Of a stretch of DNA of 64,000 nt, positions 25,598-32,859 are shown one piece after another. Location: NCBI RefSeq assembly GCF_018327705.1, contig NZ_BNEM01000001.1:4464001-4528000 (forward strand), read 5' to 3'. Position numbers and translations under genes: made by a program. The DNA comes from Catellatospora sp. TT07R-123. GTDB taxonomy: Bacteria; Actinomycetota; Actinomycetes; Mycobacteriales; Micromonosporaceae. The stretch's first letter is position 1. Each line of letters begins with the position of its first letter. Below the pieces are notes generated by a model, which was not told where the DNA came from, did not search any database, and worked only from the letters and a program-made list of their open reading frames with translations.

Positions 25598-26605
25598 TCA
25601 GCGACCGAGCAGCTCAGAGAGGGTGACGGGTTCGAGGTGGCGCTCGCGCAGCAGGTCCAGGATGTACGGCAGGGCCTCATCGGTGAAGCGGGCGTTGTCC
25701 TCGGTGACATGCATGATCACGATCGAACCGGGCCGGACCTTCTTCTTCACCGCGGCGACGATCGGGCGCCAGTCGGTGGCGAACGGGTCGCCGCTGACCA
25801 CGTCGCCGTCGATCACGGTCAGGCCGAGCGGCGCCATCGCGCGAAGAGCGGCCCGATCGTGGCACAGCCCCGGGAAGCGGAAGTAGCGGGTCTGGCGGCC
25901 GCCGTACCCGGAGATGATCTCGAAGGTCTTCGCCACGTCGGCGGTCATCGCGCCGGGCGCGATCCGCGGCAGGCCGTAGCAGTCGGCGGTGAACGCGTCG
26001 TGCCTGAAGGTGTGGTTGGCCAGCTCGAACCGCGGGTTGGCGGCCAGCCGCGCCGTCACCTGGGGGTAGTGCTGCACCCACATGCCGGTGAGGAAGAAGG
26101 TCGCGGGCACGTGCCGGCGTTCCAGCAGCTCAATGATCTTCAGATTGGCGTACGAGTGCGCCTCGCCCTCGGCGAGCTGCCGCAGCATGAGGTCGGACAT
26201 GTCGGCGTCGAACGTGAGCGCGACCCGCGCCCGCCGGGGGCTGCCCCGGTCGACGACCGGCGGCACCAGCCCGGCCCGGGTCTGCCCCGGCAGCGCCTTC
26301 GGCGTCGAGCCCGGGGCGGGCGCGGGGGTGGCGGTGCGGCTCGGCGACGACGAGCGGATCGCGACGGGTGCCACATCTGCGGCGGCGGCCCGGCTCGGAG
26401 CGGCGGTGGCGGCGGCGGTGGCCGTCGCGGCGGTGGCGGCGGTGGCCGTCGCGGCGGTGGCGGTCGCGGCGGCGGTGGCTGTGGCTGTGGCGGTCGCCGC
26501 GGCGGCGGCGGACCATCCGGTCGCCTGCGGGCCCGGCTCGAACTGGCACGCGGTCAGCGCCGCCACCGCGACGGCCGCCACCAGCCTTCCGACGGGCCTG
26601 CCCAC
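25598..26605 (-). CDS. Lipoprotein polysaccharide deacetylase (NodB family)
   Basis: A protein of 335 residues starting at GTG 26605, six bases after a GGAGGA ribosome site. The signal VAAVAVAALTAC carries a lipobox LTAC with the modified Cys at residue 20. A highly repetitive Thr-Ala linker (about 30-75) follows, then a NodB homology domain from about 125. The motifs are TFDAD, with the catalytic Asp in a DAD form, NHTFRHD for the metal His, RFPG and MHVTE. Enzymes of this type deacetylate wall or capsule polysaccharides. The linker is encoded by a near-perfect trinucleotide repeat that could vary in length. The TFDAD variant is common among actinobacterial family members. Confidence 0.88.
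   Translation of the reverse strand: MGRPVGRLVAAVAVAALTACQFEPGPQATGWSAAAAATATATATAAATATAATATAATAATATAAATAAPSRAAAADVAPVAIRSSSPSRTATPAPAPGSTPKALPGQTRAGLVPPVVDRGSPRRARVALTFDADMSDLMLRQLAEGEAHSYANLKIIELLERRHVPATFFLTGMWVQHYPQVTARLAANPRFELANHTFRHDAFTADCYGLPRIAPGAMTADVAKTFEIISGYGGRQTRYFRFPGLCHDRAALRAMAPLGLTVIDGDVVSGDPFATDWRPIVAAVKKKVRPGSIVIMHVTEDNARFTDEALPYILDLLRERHLEPVTLSELLGR
26380..26512. repeat. GCGGTG/GCGGTGGCC microsatellite encoding the Thr-Ala linker
   Basis: On the plus strand this stretch is a run of GCG, GTG and GCC triplets (for example GCGGTGGCGGCGGTGGCC). Read on the minus strand it encodes the ATATATAA-type linker of the lipoprotein deacetylase. Confidence 0.85.
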
Positions 26606-26661
26606 GGCTCCATCCTCCCAGGACCGCGGCCCCGCCGCCGCCTGCGCGGCCTGGCGAGGCT

Positions 26662-26721
26662 GCACTTTCCGGGAAAGTGCGGGAATCCGTCCGCCCGAAG
26701 GGACAGTTTCCCCGAAACTGC
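26662..26721. repeat. 60-bp paired-palindrome element, copy 2
   Basis: Palindromes GCACTTTCCGGGAAAGTGC (26662-26680) and ACAGTTTCCCCGAAACTGC (26703-26721) have centres exactly 41 bp apart with a 22-bp spacer beginning GGGAATC, the same geometry as copies 1 and 3. It lies between two co-directional minus-strand genes. Confidence 0.85.
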
Positions 26722-26755
26722 CGTCACCCGACGCGGCAGGTGGCTGCGCGAGGGA

Positions 26756-27193
26756 TCAGCGCATGAGGGCGGCGGCGATGGTGCGGGCCTCGGGGGTCCA
26801 GGCCGACGGGCGGCCCTTGGCGTCCATCTTGACCATGACGCGGCGGCCGTCGGCGTACACGGTGGCGCCGTCGGCGGACCGGAAGCGGAAGCCGTACACG
26901 GCGCTGGTCTCGCCCATGCTGTCCAGCCAGAACTGCACCGCCACGGGGCCGGTGCCCCGGATCGGCGCGTGGTACGTGATGGTGAACTCGCGCACCGCAG
27001 CGATCATGTCGGGGCTGCTGGGCCGGCCGTCGTGGAAGCCGTAGCCGTGCTCGGCCCAGAACTCCGACATGGCCCGCTCCAGCACCAGGGCGTACCGCGC
27101 GTTGTGCATGATGCCGACGATGTCCAGGTCGTCAATGTGGATCATCGCGGTACGGACGGTGCCCGCGGACAGGTCGAGCAGTGCGGTGGTCAT
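26756..27193 (-). CDS. Acyl-CoA thioesterase (4HBT/hotdog fold)
   Basis: A 145-residue single hotdog-domain protein. IHIDDLDIVGIMHNARYALVLE at residues 18-39 contains the typical active-site segment of 4-hydroxybenzoyl-CoA thioesterase-like enzymes, with Asp near residue 24 and the hotdog helix afterward. VREFTITYHAPIRG and YADGRRVMVKMD are further family strands. It likely hydrolyses an acyl-CoA. The neighbouring tetR gene lies 10 bases upstream on the same strand, and the pair seems to be an operon controlled by the operator at 27849-27866. Confidence 0.88.
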   Translation of the reverse strand: MTTALLDLSAGTVRTAMIHIDDLDIVGIMHNARYALVLERAMSEFWAEHGYGFHDGRPSSPDMIAAVREFTITYHAPIRGTGPVAVQFWLDSMGETSAVYGFRFRSADGATVYADGRRVMVKMDAKGRPSAWTPEARTIAAALMR

Positions 27194-27203
27194 TCAGGGC
27201 CTC

Positions 27204-27833
27204 TCAGATCGGCGGCAGCAGGTCGGGGTCGGTGGTCAGTTCGCGCAGGCGGCCGAGCACGGCCAGGCGGGCGTCGTCGGTGCTGCGGGCGAGCAGCCGG
27301 GAGTGCAGCAGGGCGGCGACCCCGGCGGCGTCGACCTCGAACGCCAGCCGCCGCACGTCCACGGCCGGCGGCAGTTCGCCCAGCTCGACGGCCTCGGCGA
27401 CCAGGCGCTCCACCAGCTCGATCCACTCGCTGAGCACGGTGGCGAGGCGGTCGGGGACGGCGCCGGTGCGTCCGGTGCACTCGAACTCGGCGTTGGCGAA
27501 GAAGCAGCCGCCGGGCAGGGTGCGCGCGGCGTAGAAGGCGAGCCGGGCCTCGTGCAGGGCGAACAGGCGGCGGATGCCCCGGGGCTGGGCCAGGGCGGGC
27601 AGCACGATCAGGCGGCGCCACTGCTCCCGGGCGTGCTCGATCGCGGCGAGCTGGAGCTCCTCCTTGGAGGCCCAGTGCGCGAACAGGCCGGACTTGCTGA
27701 CGTGCAGCCGCTCGGCGAGCTGGCCGAGCGACAGCCCGTTCAGCCCGGCCTCGCTGGCCAGTGCCACGGCGGCGTCGAGCACCGCGGTGCGGGTGCGCTC
27801 GCCGCGGGCCAGCCGCCCGTCCGTCTCGGTCAT
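27204..27833 (-). CDS. TetR/AcrR-family transcriptional regulator
   Basis: A 209-residue repressor beginning MTETDGRLARGERTRTAV. The helix-turn-helix lies at about residues 20-60: LNGLSLGQLAERLHVSKSGLFAHW with recognition helix SKSGLFAHW. The ligand-binding helical part (about 75-209) is diverse. The ATG at 27833 is preferred over any longer frame because the operator and promoter lie upstream. A perfect 18-bp palindrome begins 16 bases upstream and probably is its own operator. It forms an operon with the thioesterase gene, so the signal may be an acyl-CoA or related molecule. Confidence 0.9.
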   Translation of the reverse strand: MTETDGRLARGERTRTAVLDAAVALASEAGLNGLSLGQLAERLHVSKSGLFAHWASKEELQLAAIEHAREQWRRLIVLPALAQPRGIRRLFALHEARLAFYAARTLPGGCFFANAEFECTGRTGAVPDRLATVLSEWIELVERLVAEAVELGELPPAVDVRRLAFEVDAAGVAALLHSRLLARSTDDARLAVLGRLRELTTDPDLLPPI

Positions 27834-27848
27834 GCGGCCACCATACAA

Positions 27849-27866
27849 AACGACCGATCGGTCGTT
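27849..27866 (-). promoter_or_regulatory. TetR-type operator (18-bp perfect palindrome)
   Basis: AACGACCGATCGGTCGTT at 27849-27866 is a perfect 18-bp palindrome with the ACCGATCGGT core typical of TetR operators. It lies 16 bases before the tetR start, consistent with autorepression of the tetR-thioesterase operon. Confidence 0.85.
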
Positions 27867-27874
27867 CGTTGACT

Positions 27875-27930
27875 CGTGAGGGAACTCACGCCTTCCGGCG
27901 GCCGCCGGCCGGCGCTTTCCCGGAAATCGC
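27875..27930. repeat. Diverged, partly coding paired palindrome
   Basis: CGTGAGGGAACTCACG (27875-27890) and GCGCTTTCCCGGAAATCGC (27912-27930) form two palindromes with centres about 38 bp apart. The second unit closely resembles the 19-bp units of the 60-bp element. It overlaps the end of the NAD-kinase-like gene and encodes part of its C-terminus. Confidence 0.4.
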
Positions 27931-28836
27931 GGGATGCCCGGTGACCAGGTGCAGCTGGCGGGGCGAGGGCCCGATGTCGACCCGCTGCCCCCAGGCGAGC
28001 ACCAGGTGGTCCAGCTCGACACCGTCGGCGAAGACGACCAGGCGCTCGCTCTCGCTGGTCAGCGATAGCTGCTGGCCCGGGGCGATCCGGCCCGCCGTGC
28101 ACTGCACGCCGGTCGCCTGGGACGGCCAGGCCTCGCGGACGAACCAGCACAGGTCGTGGGCGTCCGGTCCGGGCAGTTCCTGGCTCATGCCGCGTTCCAG
28201 GGCGACCGAGGCGCACCACCCGGTGGCCCCGGTGCCCGTGCCGACCAGGACACCCGATGACGAGTGCCGCTCGCGCCGCCCGTCCGGCGCGGTCAGCAGG
28301 TATCGCGACGACTGGTGCGACTGGTGACCGACGTACACCTCGTTCAGCCCGGCCAGCTGCTGGCCGTCGTCGAGGGTGGCCACCACCATGGCCCGCCGGT
28401 GCGTCTCGCACCGCCCGGCGGGCACGTCGCGCAGCAGCACCGCCGCCTGCTGCGCCGAGAACCGGGCCAGCACCCCCGGGAAGCGCCGAGGTTCGGGGTT
28501 GACCCCGACCACCGGCTGCCCGTCCAGGTACTTGGCCACGTTGGCGACCAACCCGTCCTGGCCGACCGTGATCACGACGTCCTCCGGCGCGAACAGGAAC
28601 CTGGCCAGGTCGTCGCGGTCGACCTGGCCGCGGCGCCAGTCGGCGGGCAGGGCGGCGCTGACCACTGCCAGCGCCGCCTGCTGCGCCGTATGACGCTCCT
28701 CCACCTCGGAGATCTCCCTCCCCCGTTGCCTGAGGAAGTACTCCGCGGCGGCCCGGGTGCCGTGGCGTCCCAGCAGCTCGGACAGCTCGCTGCGGCGGGA
28801 CACCACGACCGCCCGGGTGGCGAGCGTCGCGCTCAT
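27886..28836 (-). CDS. NAD-kinase-like protein
   Basis: A 316-residue protein with the motifs of the NAD kinase/diacylglycerol kinase superfamily in altered form: GQDG at residues 92-95 (usually GGDG), VGVNPEPRRFPGVLARF at 110-126, LNEVYVG near 164-170 (NE/D motif) and SSGVLVGTGTGATGW at 193-207 (usually SDGxxxSTPTGSTAY). The replaced second Gly and altered NE region make activity uncertain. The start overlaps the stop of the SPFH gene by four bases (28833-28836), so it is translationally coupled. The pair faces the divergent NUDIX regulator. Its end overlaps a palindromic element. It could bind NAD or a related nucleotide rather than phosphorylate it. Confidence 0.8.
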   Translation of the reverse strand: MSATLATRAVVVSRRSELSELLGRHGTRAAAEYFLRQRGREISEVEERHTAQQAALAVVSAALPADWRRGQVDRDDLARFLFAPEDVVITVGQDGLVANVAKYLDGQPVVGVNPEPRRFPGVLARFSAQQAAVLLRDVPAGRCETHRRAMVVATLDDGQQLAGLNEVYVGHQSHQSSRYLLTAPDGRRERHSSSGVLVGTGTGATGWCASVALERGMSQELPGPDAHDLCWFVREAWPSQATGVQCTAGRIAPGQQLSLTSESERLVVFADGVELDHLVLAWGQRVDIGPSPRQLHLVTGHPAISGKAPAGGRRKA

Positions 28837-29870
28837 CGGTCGCCGCCGCCCGCACCGAAGCGGGCCAGCAGGCCGGTGATGACGTCGGGCGTGACGGTGA
28901 GCTGCCCGATCTCCGGCAGCTGCCCGGCGAGCTCGCGCAGGGCCAGGCCCCGGAGCACCTCGGCCGGCAGGTCCCGGTATGCCGCGAGCTTGGCCGCCTC
29001 CGCCTCGCCCTGGGCGATGCCGAGGGCCCGTACGCCCGCCGCCCTGGCCTCGGCGAGGGCCTGCTCCTTCTCCGCCTCGGCCGCGCTCAGCAGCCGGTCG
29101 CGCTCGGCGCGGCCCTGTGCGTCGGCGAGCTGCGCCGCGGCGTCCAGTTCGGCCCGGCGGCGGGCGTTGGCGCCGTGCTGCTCGACCAGCTGCTGCTCGC
29201 GCCGGGCCAGCTCGATCTTGTTCTTGAGCTCGTTTTCCGCGATTCCGCGCTCTTGCTCGACGGCCTGCGCCCGGCGGGCGAAGGTGGCCCGGTCCGCCTC
29301 GACCTGCACCGCCTCCCGGGTCGGCGTCTGCAGGGCCCGCTCCAGCTCCGGCTCGGGGCGGATGGCGACCACCCGGGCGCTGACCACCTGGACGCCCAGG
29401 TCGGCCAGGCGCGGCTCGGTGCTCAGCGCCGCCGACACCGCCTCGCGGACCGAGGCGACCTCGGTCAGCGCCTCGGCCAGCGGCAGCCGGGTGAGCAGGT
29501 CCAGGGCGGGCTGCTGGGCCAGCTCGGCGAGCAGGGTCGCGATCTGCTCCAGCGGGCGGCCGCGGCTGGTGCCCTGCTGCGGGTCGATCGAGAAGTCGAG
29601 CCGGGCGACGGCGACGGCCGGCTCCGCCACCCGGTAGGTCACCGTGGCCTGCACGGTGACGTCGGTGAAGTCGCTGGTGCGGGCGTGGAACAGCAGCGGC
29701 AGCTCGCGGTCGTCGACCGGCACCTCGCTGAGCACCGCGGTGAGCGGCCGGTACCAGAATGCCAGCCCGACGCCCTCCCGCTTGGCCCGGCCGCGCACGC
29801 TGTGCCGCACCCAGCTGGTCGGATTGCTGCGCAGGTGGCGCAGGAAGAACCGCTTCGACACGTCGGCCAT
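28833..29870 (-). CDS. SPFH/band-7 domain protein
   Basis: A 345-residue stomatin/prohibitin-type protein. The SPFH domain spans about residues 30-195, with VQATVTYRVAEPAVAVARLDF near 75-95. The segment FARRAQAVEQERGIAENELK begins a long charged coiled coil (about 200-300) rich in Ala, Glu and Arg. No obvious N-terminal membrane segment is seen, so membrane contact may be through the SPFH face. The ATG at 29870 has a GAGAGG ribosome site; an upstream ATG at 29915 lies in the -10 region. The stop overlaps the NAD-kinase-like start. SPFH proteins form microdomain scaffolds, and this one is probably the membrane partner of the NAD-kinase-like protein. Confidence 0.85.
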   Translation of the reverse strand: MADVSKRFFLRHLRSNPTSWVRHSVRGRAKREGVGLAFWYRPLTAVLSEVPVDDRELPLLFHARTSDFTDVTVQATVTYRVAEPAVAVARLDFSIDPQQGTSRGRPLEQIATLLAELAQQPALDLLTRLPLAEALTEVASVREAVSAALSTEPRLADLGVQVVSARVVAIRPEPELERALQTPTREAVQVEADRATFARRAQAVEQERGIAENELKNKIELARREQQLVEQHGANARRRAELDAAAQLADAQGRAERDRLLSAAEAEKEQALAEARAAGVRALGIAQGEAEAAKLAAYRDLPAEVLRGLALRELAGQLPEIGQLTVTPDVITGLLARFGAGGGDR

Positions 29871-29905
29871 GGTGAGTTCCTCTCGGGTGAACCCAGGTCC
29901 CTTTT

Positions 29906-29957
29906 TCGTCACCATGACGATAAGCGCCGTGCTAGATTCTCGTCAAGGTGGTGATAA
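29906..29957. promoter_or_regulatory. Divergent promoter region with paired operator-like repeats
   Basis: On the minus strand TTGACG (CGTCAA at 29941-29946) and TATCGT (ACGATA at 29917-29922) with an 18-bp gap form a good promoter for the SPFH operon. TCGTCACCATGACGA (29906-29920) is a palindrome over the -10. The related TCACCACCTTGACGAGAA (minus strand, 29938-29955) covers the -35 and the ribosome site of the divergent NUDIX gene. These may be operators of that NUDIX regulator. Confidence 0.55.
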
Positions 29958-29962
29958 ATCAA

Positions 29963-30640
29963 ATGGCCGACTATCCGGTGTTCTACGTCACGGCTGACCT
30001 GGTCGTGCTGACGGTGCGCGACAACGCGCTGAAGGTGCTGCTGATCCGGCGCGGGGTGGAACCGCACCTCGGGGCGTGGGCGCTGCCCGGCGGCTTCATG
30101 CGGGACGGCGAGGACCTCGACACCGCCGCCCGGCGCGAGCTGGTCGAGGAGACCGGGCTGACCGCGCCGACCGGGCACCTGGAGCAGCTGGCCAGCTACG
30201 GCGCGCCCGGCCGCGATCCGCGCGGCCGGGTGGTGACGGTGGCGTACCTGGCGCTGGTGCCCGACCTGCCCGCCCCGGTCGCGGGCGGCGACGCGGCGGG
30301 CGCCGACTGGGCCGCGCTGCCCGTGGGCGAGCTGGCGTTCGACCACGCCCGGATCCTGGCCGACGGGGTGGAGCGGGCTCGGGCGAAGCTGGAGTACACC
30401 CCGCTGGCCGCCGCGTTCTGCCCGCCCGAGTTCACCATCTCCGACCTGCGCGAGGTGTACGAAGCCGTCTGGGGAGCCAGGCTCGACCCGCGCAACTTCC
30501 ACCGCAAGGTGACCAGCACCCCCGGCTTCGTGGAACCCGTCGGCCGCTCGGTCACCGCCGAACGGGGCCGCCCGGCCCAGCTCTTCCGCCGCGGCGCGGC
30601 GCAACTCCTCCACCCGCCGATGCTCCGCCCCACCACCTGA
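29963..30640 (+). CDS. NUDIX hydrolase with C-terminal winged-helix region (NrtR-like)
   Basis: A 225-residue protein starting at ATG 29963 (MADYPVFYVTADLV). The Nudix box is intact at residues 44-66 in GX5EX7REUXEEXGU order (REL-VEETG visible), so catalysis is possible. The C-terminal half has the NrtR-type winged-helix pattern FTISDLREVYEAVWGARLDP and NFHRKVTSTPGFVEP (about 150-190). NrtR proteins are repressors of NAD metabolism genes that sense ADP-ribose, and in most the Nudix box is degenerate. It is divergent from the SPFH/NAD-kinase-like operon, and the shared 92-bp gap holds paired repeats. Confidence 0.85.
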   Translation: MADYPVFYVTADLVVLTVRDNALKVLLIRRGVEPHLGAWALPGGFMRDGEDLDTAARRELVEETGLTAPTGHLEQLASYGAPGRDPRGRVVTVAYLALVPDLPAPVAGGDAAGADWAALPVGELAFDHARILADGVERARAKLEYTPLAAAFCPPEFTISDLREVYEAVWGARLDPRNFHRKVTSTPGFVEPVGRSVTAERGRPAQLFRRGAAQLLHPPMLRPTT

Positions 30641-30684
30641 CCGGGCCGGGCCGGGCCGCACGCGTGAGACGCGCCCTGGTGCGT

Positions 30685-30744
30685 GCAGTTTCGGGGAAAC
30701 TGCTGGAATCGCGGCCAAGATTCGTGCAGTTTCCCCGAAAGTGC
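30685..30744. repeat. 60-bp paired-palindrome element, copy 3
   Basis: GCAGTTTCGGGGAAACTGC (30685-30703, nearly perfect palindrome) and GCAGTTTCCCCGAAAGTGC (30726-30744) have centres 41 bp apart with a 22-bp spacer that starts TGGAATCGCGG. The element lies between two convergent genes. No T-tract follows, so a terminator alone does not explain the conserved geometry. Confidence 0.85.
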
Positions 30745-30833
30745 ACGGATCTTGTGGCGCCGCGAGCCCTGGAAGGAGGCCCGCGGCGCAGGTGCGGAGA
30801 AGGGTGGCGACCCTGCGGGTGCTCCGGGTCCGG

Positions 30834-31841
30834 TCAGGCCGGGCGGCCGAAGCTGTGGATGTTGCCGTCGTCCATCCTGCGCATGGCGATCGGCTTGCCG
30901 GGGCGGGAGGCGTGGACGATCCAGCCGCCGCCGACGTACATGCCGACATGGTGCAGGTCGCTGTAGTAGAAGACCAGGTCACCGGGGCGCAGGTCCGCCC
31001 GGCTGACTGACTTGATCTTCGCGCGCTGCGACTTGGCGTTGTGCGGCAGCGACACCCCGACGCTGTCCCAGGCCGCCATCGTCAGACCCGAGCAGTCGAA
31101 GGTGTTCGGCCCGGCCGAGCCCCAGACGTAGCTCTTGCCGATCTGGCGGCAGGCGAACTGCGCGGCCTTCGCCGCAGCGCCGCCCGGGTACGCCGCCGGG
31201 CACGGCGCGGGCCGCAGCTCGCCCAGCCCGCTGCCGCTGGAGTACGCCTGCAACCGCAGCCGGTTCAGCTTGTCGATCTCGGTCTCGATGGTCTTCGCGC
31301 GGGCCGCCTGCTCGGCTTCGAGCTTGCCCAGTTGCGCGACCAGCGCGTCGAGCGGGTCCTTCACCTTGTGCAGCTCCGCCGTGGCGGCGAGCACGTCGGC
31401 GATGCGGGACTGCTTCTCCCGCGCGAGCTGCCCGACCATGATGAGCCGCCGGGCCGTCTCCCGGCTGTCGCCGCGGGACAGGAACAGGTTCACCTGGGCC
31501 AGCTCGCCGCCCCGGTAGAGGTGGTCGGCGAAGGTGCCGATCCGGGTGCGGGTCAGCTGCACCTGCATCTCCAGCGGGGCGAGCTGCGAGCTCAGTTCCC
31601 GCGCCCTGCCCTGCTGCCGGGCCAGCTTGATCTTGGTGGCGTTGTGCTCCTCGACTATCGGTTCGAGCCTGTTCCACTGCGCGTCGATCTGCTTCTCGAT
31701 CTCCGCCGGCGAGGGCGCGGCGTGCGCCGCGGCGGGGCTGAGCATCAGGGCGGCGGCGGCCACGGCCAGCGCCGCGAGGAGGCGGGGGGTACGTGGTCCA
31801 CTGCTGAGCCCCAACTCCTGGGGCCTGTTATGGCTACACAC
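30834..31841 (-). CDS. Secreted NlpC/P60 peptidoglycan hydrolase with coiled-coil domain
   Basis: A 335-residue protein with a signal peptide near 20-45 (LLAALAVAAAALMLSPAAAHA). A coiled-coil region (about 46-190) contains IEKQIDAQWNRLEPIVEEHN. The C-terminal NlpC/P60 domain (about 215-335) has catalytic Cys in FDCSGLT, His in HHVGMYVG and another His in VHAS. These cleave D-Glu/meso-Dpm-type peptide bonds in peptidoglycan and often need release from an inhibitory coiled coil, as in RipA-like enzymes. The GTG at 31841 is the earliest start. It is 52% similar in layout to the gene at 32860, so they are likely tandem paralogues. Confidence 0.92.
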   Translation of the reverse strand: MCSHNRPQELGLSSGPRTPRLLAALAVAAAALMLSPAAAHAAPSPAEIEKQIDAQWNRLEPIVEEHNATKIKLARQQGRARELSSQLAPLEMQVQLTRTRIGTFADHLYRGGELAQVNLFLSRGDSRETARRLIMVGQLAREKQSRIADVLAATAELHKVKDPLDALVAQLGKLEAEQAARAKTIETEIDKLNRLRLQAYSSGSGLGELRPAPCPAAYPGGAAAKAAQFACRQIGKSYVWGSAGPNTFDCSGLTMAAWDSVGVSLPHNAKSQRAKIKSVSRADLRPGDLVFYYSDLHHVGMYVGGGWIVHASRPGKPIAMRRMDDGNIHSFGRPA

Positions 31842-31916
31842 GAGGATCCACGTTAGGCACCACCGTTACCGTTTCGCAACTTCGGCCTTGATCAATGGCA
31901 CTGCGTGTGCGGCGGC

Positions 31917-32726
31917 CTACTCGATGTCGACGAAGACGTCGTCGATCATGCCGTGGAATTGATCGTTGTTGGTGGCGGCGCCCTTGCCGCCGATCCGCAC
32001 CGGGGCCTCGTTGTCGATGGCCAGGTCGGCCGGGAGGTCGGTCTCGCCCGAGGGCTTGCCGTCCACCAGGACGAGCAGCTTGGCGCCGTTGCGGGAGCAC
32101 TCGACGCGGTGCCAGCCGCCGTCGGCGACACCCCGGTCCGCCAGCGCCACGAAGATGTGGTTCTTGCCGTCGACCGGGCCGGACACGACGCAGCTGGGCT
32201 TGCCCTCATACCCGTCGACCTGGAGCTTGAACTGGGTGCCGGTCATCGAGTAGCCCTTCTGGACCACGTTGGAGCCCTTGCTCGTCTCCCCCGCCGTCAG
32301 GAACACCGCCGCGCCCCAGTGCAGCGGCCGCAGGCCCGGGTTGAGCCCGGCGCTGTCGGCCACCTCCAGGATGGCCCGGGGGCAGGTGTCCTCGGACGCG
32401 GCGTGGCACGAGTCCGGGAAGCGCACCGCGAGGCCGCTGTCGTGCGCGACGAAGGTCAGCTCGCCGCCGAGCTGCGCCTTCTGCGTGAGCGCGAGACCGT
32501 CGCCGCCGCGCTCCAGGCCGCCGTCGAAGTCGAGGCGGATGCCGGTGCCGGTGCGCGGCGGGGTCGACGGTGCGGCCGAACCGGACGGGCGGGGCGCGCC
32601 CGCCGACGGTGTCGGGGCGGTCGCCTCCGGCTCGTCCGCCGACCGGGTCGCCAGCACGGCGAGCGCACCGCCGGCACCGGCCAGCACCAGTACGAGTACT
32701 ACCTGCCACCACTTGATCCGCCGCAT
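31917..32726 (-). CDS. Membrane-anchored LamG/concanavalin-like protein
   Basis: A 269-residue protein beginning MRRIKWWQVVLVLVLAGAGG, an N-terminal anchor followed by ATRSADEPEATAPTPSAG linker. The rest (about 70-265) is a jelly-roll fold in the LamG/concanavalin superfamily: LDFDGGLERGGDGLAL, a conserved pair CVVSG and VECSRNGAKLLVLVDGKPSG, and IGGKGAATNNDQFHGMIDDV, the usual final strand of such domains. Two Cys pairs (CHAASEDTC and CVV/VEC) may form disulfides. It lies between two NlpC/P60 genes and may bind wall glycans. The ligand is unknown. Confidence 0.8.
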   Translation of the reverse strand: MRRIKWWQVVLVLVLAGAGGALAVLATRSADEPEATAPTPSAGAPRPSGSAAPSTPPRTGTGIRLDFDGGLERGGDGLALTQKAQLGGELTFVAHDSGLAVRFPDSCHAASEDTCPRAILEVADSAGLNPGLRPLHWGAAVFLTAGETSKGSNVVQKGYSMTGTQFKLQVDGYEGKPSCVVSGPVDGKNHIFVALADRGVADGGWHRVECSRNGAKLLVLVDGKPSGETDLPADLAIDNEAPVRIGGKGAATNNDQFHGMIDDVFVDIE

Positions 32727-32803
32727 TCGGACAGGTCTACCACAGCGCGGCCGGACCGAGGCACCCGCCGACGGTGGTGTCCGGGCGTCCGCACGGGCGA
32801 AAA

Positions 32804-32840
32804 CGCCGATCGCCGGGCCCTCAGGGCCCGGCGATCGGCG
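32804..32840 (-). terminator. 37-base near-perfect palindrome, terminator of the second NlpC/P60 gene
   Basis: An 18-bp perfect stem pairs 32804-32821 with 32823-32840 (CGCCGATCGCCGGGCCCT and its complement) with one base in the centre. The practical hairpin loop would be three to five bases. It lies 19 bp past the stop at 32860. Confidence 0.88.
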
Positions 32841-32859
32841 ATGCGGTGTCGGATAGAGG

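Noticed and set aside
29913..29915. Longer start for the SPFH gene at ATG 29915
   Set aside because: That codon lies in the promoter -10 region; the ATG at 29870 has a ribosome site.
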